Positions 10,596-19,476 of a DNA stretch of 64,000 nucleotides are shown in pieces. Where the stretch lies: positions 633,332 to 697,331 of the forward strand of contig CADEHE010000001.1 in NCBI GenBank assembly GCA_902826775.1, given 5' to 3'. Source of the stretch: an uncultured Pseudomonadota bacterium. GTDB lineage: Bacteria > Pseudomonadota > Gammaproteobacteria > Burkholderiales > JALYOK01. How positions within the stretch are numbered: the first letter of the stretch is position 1; the number at the start of each line of letters is the position of its first letter. The notes beneath the pieces were generated by a model that worked only from the letters and a program-made list of their open reading frames with translations, ran no database searches and was not told the DNA's origin. Made by a program: the position numbers and the translations under genes.

Positions 10596-10751
10596 GGGCT
10601 TTGTGAGCGAGGGCGCTTTAGGCCGGTTGTGTTATTGGATTTCTAATTCAATAGGGCATCAACGACGTCACCGTTGTCCACGGCACGCGGTGCGTCGGCG
10701 CGAACTCGGCCGCTATGCTTGGACGACGCCGGACATCGTGTTTGATGCTGC

Positions 10752-10771
10752 TCGCGGAGTTCACCGCGAGT
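10752..10771 (+). terminator. Small GC hairpin, possible transcript end
   Basis: CTCGCGG and CCGCGAG form a 7-bp stem around AGTTCA. No T-run follows, so this is at best a weak or Rho-assisted end. The rest of 10596-10804 holds no supported gene. Confidence 0.3.
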
Positions 10772-10804
10772 AAGCGACACTCAAGCGCACGGCGGCACGC
10801 TTGC

Positions 10805-10833
10805 TTGCAGGGTGATTCGTAACGCGTTACACT
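10805..10833 (+). promoter_or_regulatory. Candidate promoter with GTAACGCGTTAC operator
   Basis: TTGCAG (10805-10810), a 17-bp spacer and TACACT (10828-10833) make a sigma70-like promoter. A perfect 12-bp palindrome, GTAACGCGTTAC (10819-10830), overlaps the spacer and -10. The predicted transcription start falls at about 10840, essentially at the GTG of the next gene, so the mRNA may be leaderless. The layout suggests autorepression by a toxin-antitoxin protein. Confidence 0.45.
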
Positions 10834-10838
10834 TTGGC

Positions 10839-11297
10839 GTGCCTAACATACGCTCTACTCGCACCGCCCCGCCCGCGCGCAGCGCGGCCGAGCGCATGCG
10901 CGATTACCGGGCGCGGCGACGCGCGGCCGGCTTGCGCTTGCAGCGTCGTTGGGTCGCGCTCGGGGAAGCTAGCGCCGCCATCCGCACTTATTCCGATCAC
11001 TCCTTGCTGGATGCGCGCAGCTTGGCTATGCACTGCGTCATCGCCCAGAAGATAGCGCGCGAGCCGAAGTTGCTGCAAATCGCCAAGCGCAATCTCGCGC
11101 GCTGGCGGCAAGGTTCGCAGCCGCCTGCTGGCTACCTTGCCGAGTGGGACCGCTTGTTGCAAAAGCCGCTAAGCGAACTCTTGGGTATCATTACCGCCGC
11201 TGACGAGCAATCCGCGCGGCTGCGGCAATCTTCACCATTCGCCGGCGTACTCAACCCGCAAGAGCGAAAGCGCATCTTTGAAGCGTTCCGAGCTTGA
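10839..11297 (+). CDS. Hypothetical protein, probable antitoxin partner of DUF6036 gene
   Basis: 152 residues from GTG 10839; a GTG nine codons upstream is the alternative. The N-terminus is strongly basic (ERMRDYRARRRAAGLRLQRRW), like small DNA-binding antitoxins of the DUF3018 kind. The rest is helical and unrecognised. It overlaps the following DUF6036 gene by 20 bp, so the two should be co-translated. Antitoxin status is inferred from position, the overlap and the upstream palindrome. Confidence 0.55.
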   Translation: MPNIRSTRTAPPARSAAERMRDYRARRRAAGLRLQRRWVALGEASAAIRTYSDHSLLDARSLAMHCVIAQKIAREPKLLQIAKRNLARWRQGSQPPAGYLAEWDRLLQKPLSELLGIITAADEQSARLRQSSPFAGVLNPQERKRIFEAFRA

Positions 11298-11814
11298 GCA
11301 CATCATCCGCGCGGCCGGTACGATCGCGGGCGATCGCCAAATCGTGATCATCGGAAGCCAAGCGATACTTGGCCAATTCCCAGAGGCGCCGCTTGCGCTG
11401 CTCGCTTCAATGGAAGCCGATGTCTACCCGAAGAGCAAACCGGAATTGGCCGATGTCGTCGATGGATCGATTGGCGAGGGCTCTCTCTTCCACGAACGCT
11501 TCGGCTACTACGCGCAGGGCGTCGGGCCGAAAACCGCGACCTTACCGAAAGGCTGGCAGCGCCGGCTAGTAAGTGTTCTCAATGCAAACACCAACGGGAT
11601 CGAAGGTTTGTGCCTGGAAGTGCACGATCTCGCGATCTCCAAGTATGTGGCCGGGCGCGAAAAGGACTTGATGTTTACGCGCGAACTGGCGCGCTGCATG
11701 CTGGTCAGCAAGGCTAAGCTCCTGGCAAGATTGGCGGCGACCAGCGTGAACAGCGCGCTCAAGAAACTAGTGGCCGGGCGGATCGAGCGCGATTTTCCAC
11801 CGCCGCAGGCGTAG
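11278..11814 (+). CDS. DUF6036-family nucleotidyltransferase-like protein
   Basis: 178 residues from a TTG start. IVIIGSQAILGQFPEAP (about 22-38) followed by MEADVYP (about 46-52) resembles the G-S-x(n)-D-x-D core of minimal nucleotidyltransferases. GEGSLFHERFGYYAQGV and LEVHDLAISKYVAGREKD are typical of DUF6036 proteins. Members are thought to act like AbiEii/MenT-type toxins, though this is from family resemblance. It overlaps the upstream basic-protein gene by 20 bp. Confidence 0.7.
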   Translation: MKRSELEHIIRAAGTIAGDRQIVIIGSQAILGQFPEAPLALLASMEADVYPKSKPELADVVDGSIGEGSLFHERFGYYAQGVGPKTATLPKGWQRRLVSVLNANTNGIEGLCLEVHDLAISKYVAGREKDLMFTRELARCMLVSKAKLLARLAATSVNSALKKLVAGRIERDFPPPQA

Positions 11815-11835
11815 CACAAATGAATTTCGGGATCG

Positions 11836-12738
11836 CTAACGCGCCGAAACCAGCGCAGCTTTCGCCGCTTGCTCGCCGATCGCAATCGCCCGCTCGATTT
11901 GCGCCTTGCTGTGCGGTGCGTAATAACCGATATCCGGGCGGATCAACAAATCGATGTTGGGATGCTCGCGTGCTGCGTTAGCGCGGCGTTCGCGGTCGCG
12001 CGCTTTCCAGTTCTGCGGCACATCGGGCGGTTCGCTCTGCTCGGTGGCGGTGACGTCTACCGCGATCACGCGCTGCGCGCCCAGTGCGCGCGCAACGCTC
12101 GCCGGCAGCGGTGAGAGTGTGTCGGCATCGAGATAGCGCTGCGCGCCGATTTTTACTGGCGCGAACACGCGTGCGATGGCGCACGAGGCCTGCACCGCCA
12201 ACCCGACTTCGCCGTCGAGAAAATTCACGACCGCTTGGTCGTGTTCGCGTAGCGCCACGATCACGAGTTTTGTCGGCAAGCGTTCGAACGAATGCTGACT
12301 GAGCTTGGCTGCGATGCGTTCATTGACAATCGCTCGCAGCGGATCGAGTTTAGGTTTGAACGGCGGCAGCCAAGACATGGCGGCAAAATCGCGCATCGAA
12401 ATGTTTGCTGCCAGCTGCTCGATCTCGCGCCCCGACATCCCCGCAGCGTAGAGCGCGCCGATCAGGCTGCCCACGCTGGTGCCAACGATAAGGTCAGGCT
12501 TGATGCCGGCATCGTCTAACGCTTTCAGCACGCCGATGTGAGCGAAGCCGCGCGGCCCGCCGTTGCCGAGTACCAGGGCGATGCGCGGCGCGGGTGACAA
12601 AGGGCGCATCTCGCTGGCGGTGACGGCATTCGGGGCGTTCGCCGCCTTTTCGCCGAGTCCAGAGCAAGACATCAGCGCGATGCCGGCGGCGATAGCCGTG
12701 AAGCTGCTTAGCAGAATCCAAATCGTCGTTTTTGCCAT
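11836..12738 (-). CDS. Patatin-like phospholipase, lipoprotein
   Basis: 300 residues. The signal peptide ends with LMSC, giving a lipidated Cys25. The patatin domain shows the oxyanion loop [14 protein letters not shown] (about 58-71) and nucleophile elbow GTSVGS (about 85-90). The second catalytic motif, normally DG[GA], reads [11 protein letters not shown] (about 202-212): Asp is present but the glycine is replaced by Ala. It would hydrolyse lipids at the envelope. The change beside the catalytic Asp is seen in some members, so activity is likely but not certain. Confidence 0.85.
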   Translation of the reverse strand: MAKTTIWILLSSFTAIAAGIALMSCSGLGEKAANAPNAVTASEMRPLSPAPRIALVLGNGGPRGFAHIGVLKALDDAGIKPDLIVGTSVGSLIGALYAAGMSGREIEQLAANISMRDFAAMSWLPPFKPKLDPLRAIVNERIAAKLSQHSFERLPTKLVIVALREHDQAVVNFLDGEVGLAVQASCAIARVFAPVKIGAQRYLDADTLSPLPASVARALGAQRVIAVDVTATEQSEPPDVPQNWKARDRERRANAAREHPNIDLLIRPDIGYYAPHSKAQIERAIAIGEQAAKAALVSAR

Positions 12739-12848
12739 GAGCGATGTGACCGCTTCGCGCGGGGTGGGTTCACTAGGGCACGGCTATCGTAACCGCATTT
12801 GACGGATCGCTAAAGTGCGCGCGCTCGAGCATACGAAATGTAGCGCAG

Positions 12849-13433
12849 TCAATCCCTGCCTGTGTCTGAGCCAAGCATACGCCAGATTGCATCGGTGGCT
12901 TCTGCCACATACCGAGAGGCGGGGCCGCGCAATACGCCTTCGCGGATTAGTCTCGGGATACTGAGCATAACTCCAGAAAAGTGCGCAAACGCTAGTTTCG
13001 GCGCGATGGGACGAATTTCGCCTTTCTTAATTGCGTGCCGTATCAACGCCAGAAACAGTTGGCCTTGCACTTTGGTGACACCCGAAGCAATTACCGAGTT
13101 TGGCGGTGGCACGAGCAAGACATAGGCAAACGCGTCGGGATTGCGATCGAAGTAGGTGTAGGTCAGCCGAATCCACTCCCTGACCAACTCGCGAAATGGC
13201 ATGGTCGATTTCGCTAAATGGGCTTTCTCGCGCGCCATCTCCTCGACGATGGCGACGTACGCGCTCGCCAGCAGTTCCTCTTTGCTCTTGTAGTGGCGAT
13301 AAAGCGCCGCCTCGTTGACGGCCATATCGGAAGAGATCGCGCGCATCGTGGCTTTCGGTGCGCCTTCTTGCACGACGAGGCGGATGGCTGAGTCCGAAAT
13401 GGATTTGCGAGTAATCCTGGCGCGGCGCCCCAT
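12849..13433 (-). CDS. TetR-family transcriptional regulator
   Basis: 194 residues. The N-terminal helix-turn-helix (about 10-55) contains APKATMRAISSDMAVNEAALYRHYKSKEEL, split here as ATMRAISSDM then NEAALYRHYKSKEEL. The C-terminal ligand domain is all-helical. It is divergent from the secreted beta-propeller gene across an AT-rich spacer, which it may control. The ligand is unknown. Confidence 0.88.
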   Translation of the reverse strand: MGRRARITRKSISDSAIRLVVQEGAPKATMRAISSDMAVNEAALYRHYKSKEELLASAYVAIVEEMAREKAHLAKSTMPFRELVREWIRLTYTYFDRNPDAFAYVLLVPPPNSVIASGVTKVQGQLFLALIRHAIKKGEIRPIAPKLAFAHFSGVMLSIPRLIREGVLRGPASRYVAEATDAIWRMLGSDTGRD

Positions 13434-13510
13434 AATTTATATGTAAACGTTTATTTATTTATATAAAATAATTATTGCAATAAATCAATTGGTTAACGAT
13501 TTTGTAGAAA
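13434..13510. promoter_or_regulatory. AT-rich divergent regulatory region with TAAACGTTTA palindrome
   Basis: A strikingly AT-rich stretch lies in a GC-rich context, immediately upstream of the tetR start. A perfect 10-bp palindrome TAAACGTTTA (13444-13453) lies 11 bp from the ATG and is the best operator candidate for autorepression. Confidence 0.4.
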
Positions 13511-13643
13511 ATATTTGTGCGTTCAAGTCAGGGTTGTCTGTCGAATCCGGTCTTATTCCTTGGATCAATCTTAACGCCGATCCACTCGCTGCTTGCCCGA
13601 TCAGGTGAGCGTACTGATGACCTTAAACAGAAGGATGCCGTAT

Positions 13644-14777
13644 ATGAAACGTAGCGACATGAGTTGGAAGACTCTGGTGCCGGGCCTGCTGCTGCCGGCG
13701 CTGGTTGCACTAGCGGGAGCAAATCAAGCCGGCGCAGCGGATGCGCAGTGGAAGAGCGCCGGCGTGGTCTACACTTCGACCAACGCCACGACAGGTAACG
13801 AAGTCGTTGTCTTTGCGCGAGCGAGCAACGGCACGCTCAGCCCCGCGGGCAGAGTGGCCACCAATGGAACAGGCACCGGCGGCGGTTTGGGCAATCAGGG
13901 TGCGGTCACGCTTTCCAAGAACGGGCGCTGGCTGTTTGTGGTGAATGCCGGTAGCAATGAAATTTCAGTGTTCGCCGCGCGCGGCACTGCATTGAAGCTG
14001 GTCGACAAAGTTTCATCCGGCGGCGAGCGTCCGGTGAGCGTTACGACGCACGGCGATTTGCTCTACGTGCTGAACGGCGGTGGCGTCAATAACATCACAG
14101 GCTTTCACATCGGCGAATGGGGCAAGTTGAGGCCGATTCCGGCTTCCACCAAAGCGTTGAGCGCAGCGTCGACCGGCCCGGCGCAAATCGAGTTCGATCC
14201 GAGCGGCGACACGCTAGTCGTCACCGAAAAAGCCACCAACAAGATCGATCTTTACCGCGTCGAAGGCGATATCGCGCAGGGTCCGATCGTGCGCAACTCG
14301 AATGGCATGACGCCGTTTGGTTTTGCTTTCAGCCGCCGCGGCACGCTGATCGTCTCCGAAGCCTTCGGTGGCGCGCCGGATGCCAGTGCGCTTTCTTCGT
14401 ACGATCTGAGCGACGGCGCGCTGAATCTAGTCAGCGGTTCAGTCGGCACCACGGAAACGGCGGCTTGCTGGGTGGTGGTGACGCGTAATAACCGCTACGC
14501 CTATACGACCAACACAGGCAGCGGTACGGTTTCTGGATATCGCCTCACGCACGATGGAAAGCTGAGCTTGCTCAACGCTGACGGCCGCACCGCGGTCACC
14601 GGCGCCGGCAGCGGTCCGACGGACGCGGCGTTGACGCAGAACAGTCGTTTCCTATACGTCCTCAATTCAGCAAACGGAACGCTCAGCGGCTTTCGCGTGG
14701 AAGCAAACGGAAGCCTCTGGCCGGTAGGCACTGCTGGCGGCCTGCTCGCAGGCGCCACGGGGCTGGCTGCAAATTAA
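13644..14777 (+). CDS. Secreted seven-bladed beta-propeller, lactonase (Pgl)-like family
   Basis: 377 residues from ATG 13644, preceded by AGAAGG at 9 bp; earlier in-frame starts lack this. A signal peptide (about 1-30) ends AGAADA. The rest is repeated propeller blades with recurring units such as GRWLFVVNAGSNEISVF, RFLYVLNSANGTLSGF and RYAYTTNTGSGTVSGY (GT-x-S-G-Y/F). These resemble the 6-phosphogluconolactonase/3-carboxymuconate cyclase fold. A periplasmic location makes true sugar-phosphate lactonase activity doubtful. The following small gene is 25 bp away. Confidence 0.8.
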   Translation: MKRSDMSWKTLVPGLLLPALVALAGANQAGAADAQWKSAGVVYTSTNATTGNEVVVFARASNGTLSPAGRVATNGTGTGGGLGNQGAVTLSKNGRWLFVVNAGSNEISVFAARGTALKLVDKVSSGGERPVSVTTHGDLLYVLNGGGVNNITGFHIGEWGKLRPIPASTKALSAASTGPAQIEFDPSGDTLVVTEKATNKIDLYRVEGDIAQGPIVRNSNGMTPFGFAFSRRGTLIVSEAFGGAPDASALSSYDLSDGALNLVSGSVGTTETAACWVVVTRNNRYAYTTNTGSGTVSGYRLTHDGKLSLLNADGRTAVTGAGSGPTDAALTQNSRFLYVLNSANGTLSGFRVEANGSLWPVGTAGGLLAGATGLAAN

Positions 14778-14802
14778 TTCCCTCACTCTCTAGGAGATCA
14801 AC

Positions 14803-15066
14803 ATGAAACTGCAACAATACTTGTTAGGCGCGTGCTTGATGGCTGCCGCGACGGTTGGCTTTGCCGCCAAAGGCGAATTCGGCGATTTGTGCGCGACCGG
14901 GTTGGCGATGGGTAAAGAAGTTCCCACGGACTGCTCGATCAACATGGTCGTTGATGGGAAAACCTATTGCTTCAGCGGCGATAAGCCCAAGCAAATGTTC
15001 ATGGACGATCAAGCCAAGATGACCATGAAAGCCGAGGAGAACTTCTCGAAAATGATGAAGAAGTAA
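14803..15066 (+). CDS. Small periplasmic YHS-like cysteine protein
   Basis: 87 residues with a signal peptide (about 1-22, ending GFAA). The mature part has three cysteines (C30, C44, C56) and TYCFSGDKPKQMFMDD, similar to the metal-binding YHS/TRASH pattern. The C-terminus is rich in Met and Lys (KMTMKAEENFSKMMKK). An AGGAGA ribosome-binding site lies 6 bp before the ATG. It probably forms an operon with the beta-propeller gene. Metal binding is inferred. Confidence 0.6.
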   Translation: MKLQQYLLGACLMAAATVGFAAKGEFGDLCATGLAMGKEVPTDCSINMVVDGKTYCFSGDKPKQMFMDDQAKMTMKAEENFSKMMKK

Positions 15067-15081
15067 AGCATTCGTCAATGC

Positions 15082-15116
15082 CGGACGCCTTTGTGGTCTG
15101 ACCGCAAAGGCGTCCG
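15082..15116 (+). terminator. Strong hairpin after the propeller/YHS-like operon
   Basis: A 12-bp perfect stem (CGGACGCCTTTG / CAAAGGCGTCCG), extended by GGT/ACC after one mismatch, sits 16 bp after the stop codon. There is no T-run, so termination may need Rho or the hairpin may mainly protect the mRNA end. Confidence 0.5.
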
Positions 15117-15244
15117 CACGACTTATGCTGCTACTACGGACAGCCAGCGGCACGCGCGGTTCCTGCCGCCTATCTTAGCTCCTCTTTCATGGTTCGCGCC
15201 CGCGAGTAGTAATATCGCGAGCATCCATAAGAAGGAGAACTGTA

Positions 15245-15889
15245 ATGGCGATTACCTTCTACTACGGCTCTGGCTCGCCCTTCGCTTGGCGGGTCTGGTT
15301 GGCGCTGGAACACAAGCGCATAGCTTACGAGCTGAAGAGCATATCTTTTTCTGCGGGCGATTTGTCCAAGCCTGAATTCCACGCGATCAATCCGCGGCAC
15401 AAGGTTCCGGCGATTGTAGATGGCGGGTTTTCGCTTTACGAATCCCTCGCCATCATGGAGTACTTGGAAGAGAAATATGCGACGGGCGAGAGCTTGTTTC
15501 CGGAGGATGTGAAAGCGCGCGCGTTGGCGCGGCGCATGATACAAGAAACCGATCAGTATGTGTTCAAGGCGCTACGCCCCTTAGCCGATCAGCTGTTTTT
15601 CACACCGAAAGAGAAATGGGACAGCGCCAAGATCGAACGCGATCTCAAGGCTTTGTCGGCCGAATTGGCGATGTGGGAACAAGCGAATATCGGACAGTTT
15701 TTAGTCGGCGATCGCATGAGCGCTGCAGACTTTACTTTGTACCCGGTGCTAGCGCTGGCGCTGCGCTTGGAGAAAAAGAAGGCCGATGCGGGTATCCGTC
15801 AAATGATCGGGCCCAAGCTGGCGCGGTGGATGCAGAACATGACCGATCAGCCGATCGTGCGCACCACTTGGCCGCCGCATTGGAAATAG
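15245..15889 (+). CDS. Glutathione S-transferase family protein
   Basis: 214 residues. A thioredoxin-fold N-terminal domain (about 1-80: FYYGSGSPFAWRVWLALEHK, then NPRHKVPAIVDGGFSLYESLAIMEYLEEKY) binds glutathione. An all-helical C-terminal domain (about 90-205) has the WEQANIGQFLVGDRMSAADFTLYP region. A very good AAGGAG precedes the ATG. The substrate is unknown. A second GST is at 49449 and is only distantly similar. Confidence 0.92.
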   Translation: MAITFYYGSGSPFAWRVWLALEHKRIAYELKSISFSAGDLSKPEFHAINPRHKVPAIVDGGFSLYESLAIMEYLEEKYATGESLFPEDVKARALARRMIQETDQYVFKALRPLADQLFFTPKEKWDSAKIERDLKALSAELAMWEQANIGQFLVGDRMSAADFTLYPVLALALRLEKKKADAGIRQMIGPKLARWMQNMTDQPIVRTTWPPHWK

Positions 15890-15953
15890 CCGCCTGCGAA
15901 CGCTCGCGCTGATCTCAAAAGGTTATTACTGTTATAGGTATACCCTGGTCAAT

Positions 15954-15970
15954 CAATATCATTGATATTG
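15954..15970. promoter_or_regulatory. Perfect 17-bp AT-rich palindrome between convergent genes
   Basis: CAATATCA-T-TGATATTG is a perfect 8-1-8 palindrome lying between two gene ends (GST and PepSY), where no promoter is expected. It only weakly resembles a Fur box. A smaller GGTATACC lies just before it. It could be a protein site or an unannotated promoter element. Confidence 0.3.
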
Positions 15971-16012
15971 TCGAGTCCATACTCCACGTGGTGGCTATGC
16001 TGTGAGTTCCCG

Positions 16013-17254
16013 CTAGGCGCGCGCGTTACGCCGTTTCTTCGCCCAGATTACGATACCGGTTACGCTCAGCAGTGTCACCGCAAGTCCGAGCGCGCAGACG
16101 AAAATACGATAAGGCATCCCGAATACATTGCCCATATGCAGCGCATACAACCAACTCGTGACGGTGTTGCCGCCGTATTGCCCGGTCGGCAGCGAAAACA
16201 TACGCAGCTCGCCGGAGTTGGCGTCGAACAGCAAGTCGGTGCGGCCGGCTTTGTCCTGCACGTCACGGTCACTGCGCACGCGATAAGTGTAAACGCCGCG
16301 ATCGCGATGCAGGCGCAAGTACACCGCCTCGCGGATCACAAAGCCGTGCTTGCGTGCTTGCTCCGCCATCATGCGCTCGCCGCGCGCGCCGGCCTCGCGC
16401 CAGCCGATGCGCGGCTCGCCGAGCGGTGCATCGAGCAACGCGAGATCGGTCCAAGGCGCGTGATACTCGAAGAACAGGCGCGTGACTTTGGTGTAAACGC
16501 TGTCCCAAAGATTCATGTAAACGCTGGACCAAGCGAACATGAGCAACGCGAACCACAGCCAAAGTCCACTGGCGCGATGCAGGTCGTAGTTGATGCGCGC
16601 GGCGGAAGCGGAGCGTTTGATCTTCCACGCCGGCTGCCAGCGCCGCCACCAACTGTGCTGCGAGTGCTTCGAGAAGCGCTGGCCAGCCTGCATCGCGCCG
16701 CTCGCGGCTGCGCGGCGATGGCGCTTGGGCAAGGTGAGGTACAAACCGAGAAAAGAATCGAGTGTCCAGATCACGCCGATGATGCCGAGGATCAAAACGC
16801 CGGTATCGTGCAGCGCCAAGGTGTAGTGCAGCTTGTAGAGAAACGACATCAGATTCGCGCTGCCGGCGCTGATCGCGCCCATCTCGCGGCGCGCCAATTC
16901 CGCGCCCGTGTAGGGATCGAGAAACACTTGATTGAAGTCGAGCGCGAAGCGCTTGCCGGTGGCGGGATCCACGCGTGCTTCCAGCAGCGCGTAGGTCGCA
17001 TCGCCCATACCGGTTAGGTAAACGCCCTTGACCCGCGCCGGTGCGATGCGTTGTTCCACCAGCGCGCCGAGCGTTCCGGGATCGAGCCGCTCAGCGGCGC
17101 GCGGCGGAACATACAGCTGCGGATTGAGCGCGCGTTCGAGTTCCGGGTAGAACGCAAGAATACTTCCGGTGAGCGCCGCCACGATGAGCGGGCCGGCCAT
17201 TAGCAACCCGGCCCAGCGGTGCAACAGCAGCCAAAATCGGCGCGCCGAACTCAC
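16013..17254 (-). CDS. PepSY-associated membrane protein, FoxB/PiuB-like putative ferric-siderophore reductase
   Basis: 413 residues. The first helix region, RFWLLLHRWAGLLMAGPLIVAALTGSILAF (read in two parts), is the family signature, with the conserved His (LLHRW). Three more helices lie at about 145-170, 205-235 (with DLHRASGLWLW) and 380-405. The conserved histidines suggest haem or metal binding. Such proteins are linked with reductive release of iron from siderophores in the periplasm. The GTG start is 28 bp after the TonB-receptor gene, so they form an operon under the palindromic promoter at 19405-19450. Confidence 0.88.
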   Translation of the reverse strand: MSSARRFWLLLHRWAGLLMAGPLIVAALTGSILAFYPELERALNPQLYVPPRAAERLDPGTLGALVEQRIAPARVKGVYLTGMGDATYALLEARVDPATGKRFALDFNQVFLDPYTGAELARREMGAISAGSANLMSFLYKLHYTLALHDTGVLILGIIGVIWTLDSFLGLYLTLPKRHRRAAASGAMQAGQRFSKHSQHSWWRRWQPAWKIKRSASAARINYDLHRASGLWLWFALLMFAWSSVYMNLWDSVYTKVTRLFFEYHAPWTDLALLDAPLGEPRIGWREAGARGERMMAEQARKHGFVIREAVYLRLHRDRGVYTYRVRSDRDVQDKAGRTDLLFDANSGELRMFSLPTGQYGGNTVTSWLYALHMGNVFGMPYRIFVCALGLAVTLLSVTGIVIWAKKRRNARA

Positions 17255-17282
17255 GTGAGGCGCGATGCCGGTGAATGTGGCC

Positions 17283-19313
17283 TCAGAACGCCGCGCTCAC
17301 CGAGCCGTAGTACGCCCTGCGATCGCCCGGGGAGTGCAGGCTTTGCGTGCCGTCGTGCCAAACGTATTCCCAATAGCGGTCGGTCAGGTTCTTGACTTGG
17401 AAATCCAGGGTAATCGCTTTGGTGATTTGATACGAAAGCCCGGCATTGATCAAATAGTGCCCGCCGAACTTGCCGGTTGCGTTAGTGCGTTCAAGAAAAT
17501 AATCGCCGTGGCCGTTCGCCGTCAGGGATAAATTTAGCTTCGGCGTCGCTTGATAGCCGATGCCGCCGGTGAAAATATAGTGGGGCACGTGATCGATCTC
17601 GTTGCCTTGGGTCGCCGGCGCGCTTGGGTCGGGTTTGGTGATGGTGGATTTCTGGCGTGCGTAAGCGAGCCAAAGGTTCCACTTCTCGCCCGGGCGCACG
17701 TCGATCTGGAAATCCACGCCGCGGCGCTTGGTTTCGCCGATATTGTCGGACTCGTTGGAAGGATCGTTCAGCCGGCGCCGCTCTTCGCCGGAGGCTTCTT
17801 GCTGCCAATAGGCGATGCGCGCCTCGATCCACCGAACCGGATTGAGTTTCACGCCGAGTTCCCAGCCGTCGTTGATCGACGGATCGAGATCGGTTACGCG
17901 CGGCGGTATTAAGTACGTTGAGGCACCCACGCCCACTTGAAACGTGCGGCCCCAGTTGGCGTAGACGCTGTAAGCGTCGGTCGGGGAGAAAACCGCGCTG
18001 ATCTTGGGTTGCTTGATCAGGCCGTAGTCGTTCACATCGAAAGTCGCGCCCGTCAGCTTGTTGGTGAACTCGCCGTCCACCTTATCGACGCGGATCGCAG
18101 GTACGAGTTTGAGTTTGTCGGTCGGCTTGATTACCGCCTGTAGGAAAGCGCCGTACGCCTCTAATTCGAAGTCTTGATCGCGCGTTTGGCTCTGACGCGC
18201 TCGCTCGATGGTCAAATAGCGCTTGCTTTGGTTGTTTTGTTTTTGCACGTCCAGGCCGCCTTCCAAGGCAAACTCCTTTGCCCACGCCACAGTAGGCCGG
18301 AAGGTCAATGTCGTCAGCGCGCCGTAGTGTTGCTCTTCCGTAACGCGTTCTTGCTGCGACACACCGGCTGAAAACTTGATGAAGCGCGTGTCGTCGAAGC
18401 GGTTCACGTACGCTTTGGTGCTCCATGCCAACTTGGTGCTCGGCTGCGTATCGAGATGCAGGCTGTACTGGCTGATTTCGCGCTCGCCGCCGTCCGTGAC
18501 CGAAAATGGGAGAGATTGCTCCGGGTTGTCGCGCGATTGGGCGAAGGTCAGATAGCCGGGCTCTTGCGCGTCGTTCTGATGATGGCGCGCGATAAAGCCG
18601 ATGCGCGAACCGCCGCCCCAGTTATAGAACCACTTGCCCGCCAGGGAGAATTTCTCTAACTCGGAATGATCGCGGTAGCCATCGCTTTGCCGGTAAGCGA
18701 CGAAGTAGTCTTGCGTGAAGTTGCCGAGCTTGATGCCCTTGGCGATCTGGAGATCGGCGGAGTTGTAGCTGCCGTAGCTGGCGCGCGCGGCGGAGTGATC
18801 GCCGCCGATGTAAGTGTTGATGTTGACGTTACCGGCAATATTGTAGAGTCCGTAGCGCGGGTCATTGGTGCCGCGCACGACTTCGATGTAATTGATGTCG
18901 AGCGGGAATAGTAGGTCTATATACGGCATGTTGCCGTCGTTGCTGTTGCTGGGGATACCGTCGATCAAAAACTTCACGGCATTGATTTCGCCTTCGCCGT
19001 TGAAGCCGCGGAACGATAATTTCCCGGAGGTCGTGCCTTGATTGAAATCCGTCAATTGCACGCCCGGCGCGTAGCGGAAAAGCTCCCAGCCGGTGTCGAC
19101 GTTCTGCTTTTCAACAATGCTCGCATCGAGCATGTCGACCGAGGTCAGTACGCTCGGTGTCGCCAGCGGACCGGTCTGTTTGCCGGTTACGGTGAGATCG
19201 CCAAGGACAAAGATTGAACTGCCCGATGGCGTGGCGAACGATTGATCTTGAGCCGATGCGACGGACGCCGCATACAGCGCGGTGCCCAACCAGAAACACA
19301 AGGACTTTTGCAC
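17283..19313 (-). CDS. TonB-dependent receptor (siderophore/metal type)
   Basis: 676 residues from a GTG with AGGGGAT upstream. A signal peptide (about 1-21, ending ASAQ) is followed by a plug domain (about 45-165; SVDMLDASIVEKQ, LSFRGFNGEGEINAVKFLIDGIPS, IEVVRGTNDPRYG) and a 22-strand barrel ending in YYGSVSAAF with a terminal aromatic. It would import a metal chelate across the outer membrane with TonB energy. It is followed by a PepSY reductase gene. The chelate is unknown. Confidence 0.92.
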   Translation of the reverse strand: MQKSLCFWLGTALYAASVASAQDQSFATPSGSSIFVLGDLTVTGKQTGPLATPSVLTSVDMLDASIVEKQNVDTGWELFRYAPGVQLTDFNQGTTSGKLSFRGFNGEGEINAVKFLIDGIPSNSNDGNMPYIDLLFPLDINYIEVVRGTNDPRYGLYNIAGNVNINTYIGGDHSAARASYGSYNSADLQIAKGIKLGNFTQDYFVAYRQSDGYRDHSELEKFSLAGKWFYNWGGGSRIGFIARHHQNDAQEPGYLTFAQSRDNPEQSLPFSVTDGGEREISQYSLHLDTQPSTKLAWSTKAYVNRFDDTRFIKFSAGVSQQERVTEEQHYGALTTLTFRPTVAWAKEFALEGGLDVQKQNNQSKRYLTIERARQSQTRDQDFELEAYGAFLQAVIKPTDKLKLVPAIRVDKVDGEFTNKLTGATFDVNDYGLIKQPKISAVFSPTDAYSVYANWGRTFQVGVGASTYLIPPRVTDLDPSINDGWELGVKLNPVRWIEARIAYWQQEASGEERRRLNDPSNESDNIGETKRRGVDFQIDVRPGEKWNLWLAYARQKSTITKPDPSAPATQGNEIDHVPHYIFTGGIGYQATPKLNLSLTANGHGDYFLERTNATGKFGGHYLINAGLSYQITKAITLDFQVKNLTDRYWEYVWHDGTQSLHSPGDRRAYYGSVSAAF

Positions 19314-19404
19314 GGGATCCCCTAGCGAAGCAGAACGAGCGATTTGTTAGCGTGCGCAGCGAGGCATGCGTTGCGTGATCCGCGCAGCTTTTTTAGGCCC
19401 GCGG

Positions 19405-19450
19405 ATAGTACCAATGGGCTATTCGGTTGGGAATGCGACAAATTGTCGCA
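19405..19450 (-). promoter_or_regulatory. Regulon site A: palindrome plus -10 box for the TonB-receptor/PepSY operon
   Basis: The palindrome TGCGACAAATTGTCGCA (19434-19450) has perfect 8-bp arms. Reading towards the receptor, 23 bp separate it from TACTAT (19405-19410), and no -35 is present. The start codon at 19313 is 92 bp further on. Confidence 0.7.
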
Positions 19451-19476
19451 CCCCCCCAGGGTAGGGCCTGCTGCGT

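Noticed and set aside
15962-17017. 351-codon plus-strand frame
   Set aside because: Runs antisense through the PepSY gene at 16013. Composition is that of a shadow frame.
19434-19450. TTGTCG inside the palindrome taken as an ordinary -35 box
   Set aside because: It would be about 25 bp from the -10 hexamers, too far for sigma70; the activator interpretation fits all sites.
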